From contig NZ_JADABY010000079.1 in assembly GCF_015672735.1 (NCBI RefSeq), positions 19,904-83,903 on the forward strand: a DNA stretch of 64,000 nucleotides, written 5' to 3'. Source of the stretch: Citrobacter sp. Res13-Sevr-PEB04-36. Its GTDB lineage: Bacteria > Pseudomonadota > Gammaproteobacteria > Enterobacterales > Enterobacteriaceae. A model generated the notes under the pieces. That model saw only the letters and a list, made by a program, of their open reading frames with translations. It made no database searches and was not told the DNA's origin. How positions within the stretch are numbered: position 1 is the stretch's first letter; each line of letters starts with the position of its first letter. Below, piece by piece: positions 63,994-64,000 of this stretch. The translations under genes were made by a program, and so were the position numbers.

Positions 63994-64000
63994 AATTTTC

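Overview
The window is a chromosomal backbone segment of a member of the Enterobacteriaceae. Gene order and protein sequences follow the E. coli/Salmonella metE-metR ... rrn-proximal ilv region almost gene for gene. BIME/REP repeats of the 'gcctgatggcgct...aggcctac' type, seven ERIC repeats, an intact ilvG, and the lack of aslA/aslB beside glmZ suggest a Citrobacter-like genome rather than E. coli K-12. The genus call is inference from recalled sequences; I ran no search.

Layout, left to right. (1) 0-14 kb: metE/metR divergent pair, biotin importer yigM, phosphatase yigL, lysophospholipase pldB, the convergent exporters rhtB and rhtC with an Rpn-type nuclease gene between them, then recQ, pldA, yigI, rarD and corA. 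(2) 14-24 kb: uvrD with its LexA box, the dapF-yigA-xerC-yigB cluster led by lptM, cyaY, and cyaA with its CRP site and TTG start. (3) 24-28 kb: the hemCDXY operon. (4) 28-29 kb: the small RNA GlmZ with a sigma-54 promoter, and the argX-hisR-leuT-proM tRNA operon. (5) 29-43.6 kb: amino acid permease yifK and the complete enterobacterial common antigen (ECA) operon, wecA through wecG, on the minus strand. (6) 43.7-51 kb: rho with a leader ORF, trxA, rhlB, gppA, rep, ppiC. (7) 51-60.6 kb: ilvC/ilvY and the complete ilvLXGMEDA operon with its attenuator. (8) 60.9-64 kb: yifB, maoP, hdfR and trpT (tRNA-Trp).

How the parts work together. The ilv genes cover the whole isoleucine/valine pathway. IlvA makes 2-oxobutyrate, IlvGM, IlvC, IlvD and IlvE complete the pathway, IlvY controls ilvC, and ilvL attenuates the large operon. 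The wec genes supply the sugar nucleotides (WecB, WecC, RffG, RffH, WecE, WecD), the lipid carrier start (WecA), the transferases (WecG, WecF), and the flippase, polymerase and length control (WzxE, WzyE, WzzE) for ECA. hemC and hemD make uroporphyrinogen III.

The only clear accessory gene is the Rpn-family nuclease at 7.1-8.0 kb. I found no CRISPR array, prophage, integron or toxin-antitoxin locus, and no convincing undescribed multi-gene system. The unusual material is mostly in non-coding or very small elements. ERIC repeats have landed between regulatory sites and start codons of metE, uvrD and ilvC, upstream of trxA, and directly on the gppA start codon. A reshaped rho leader ORF, a probable corA leader peptide and ilvX are also present.
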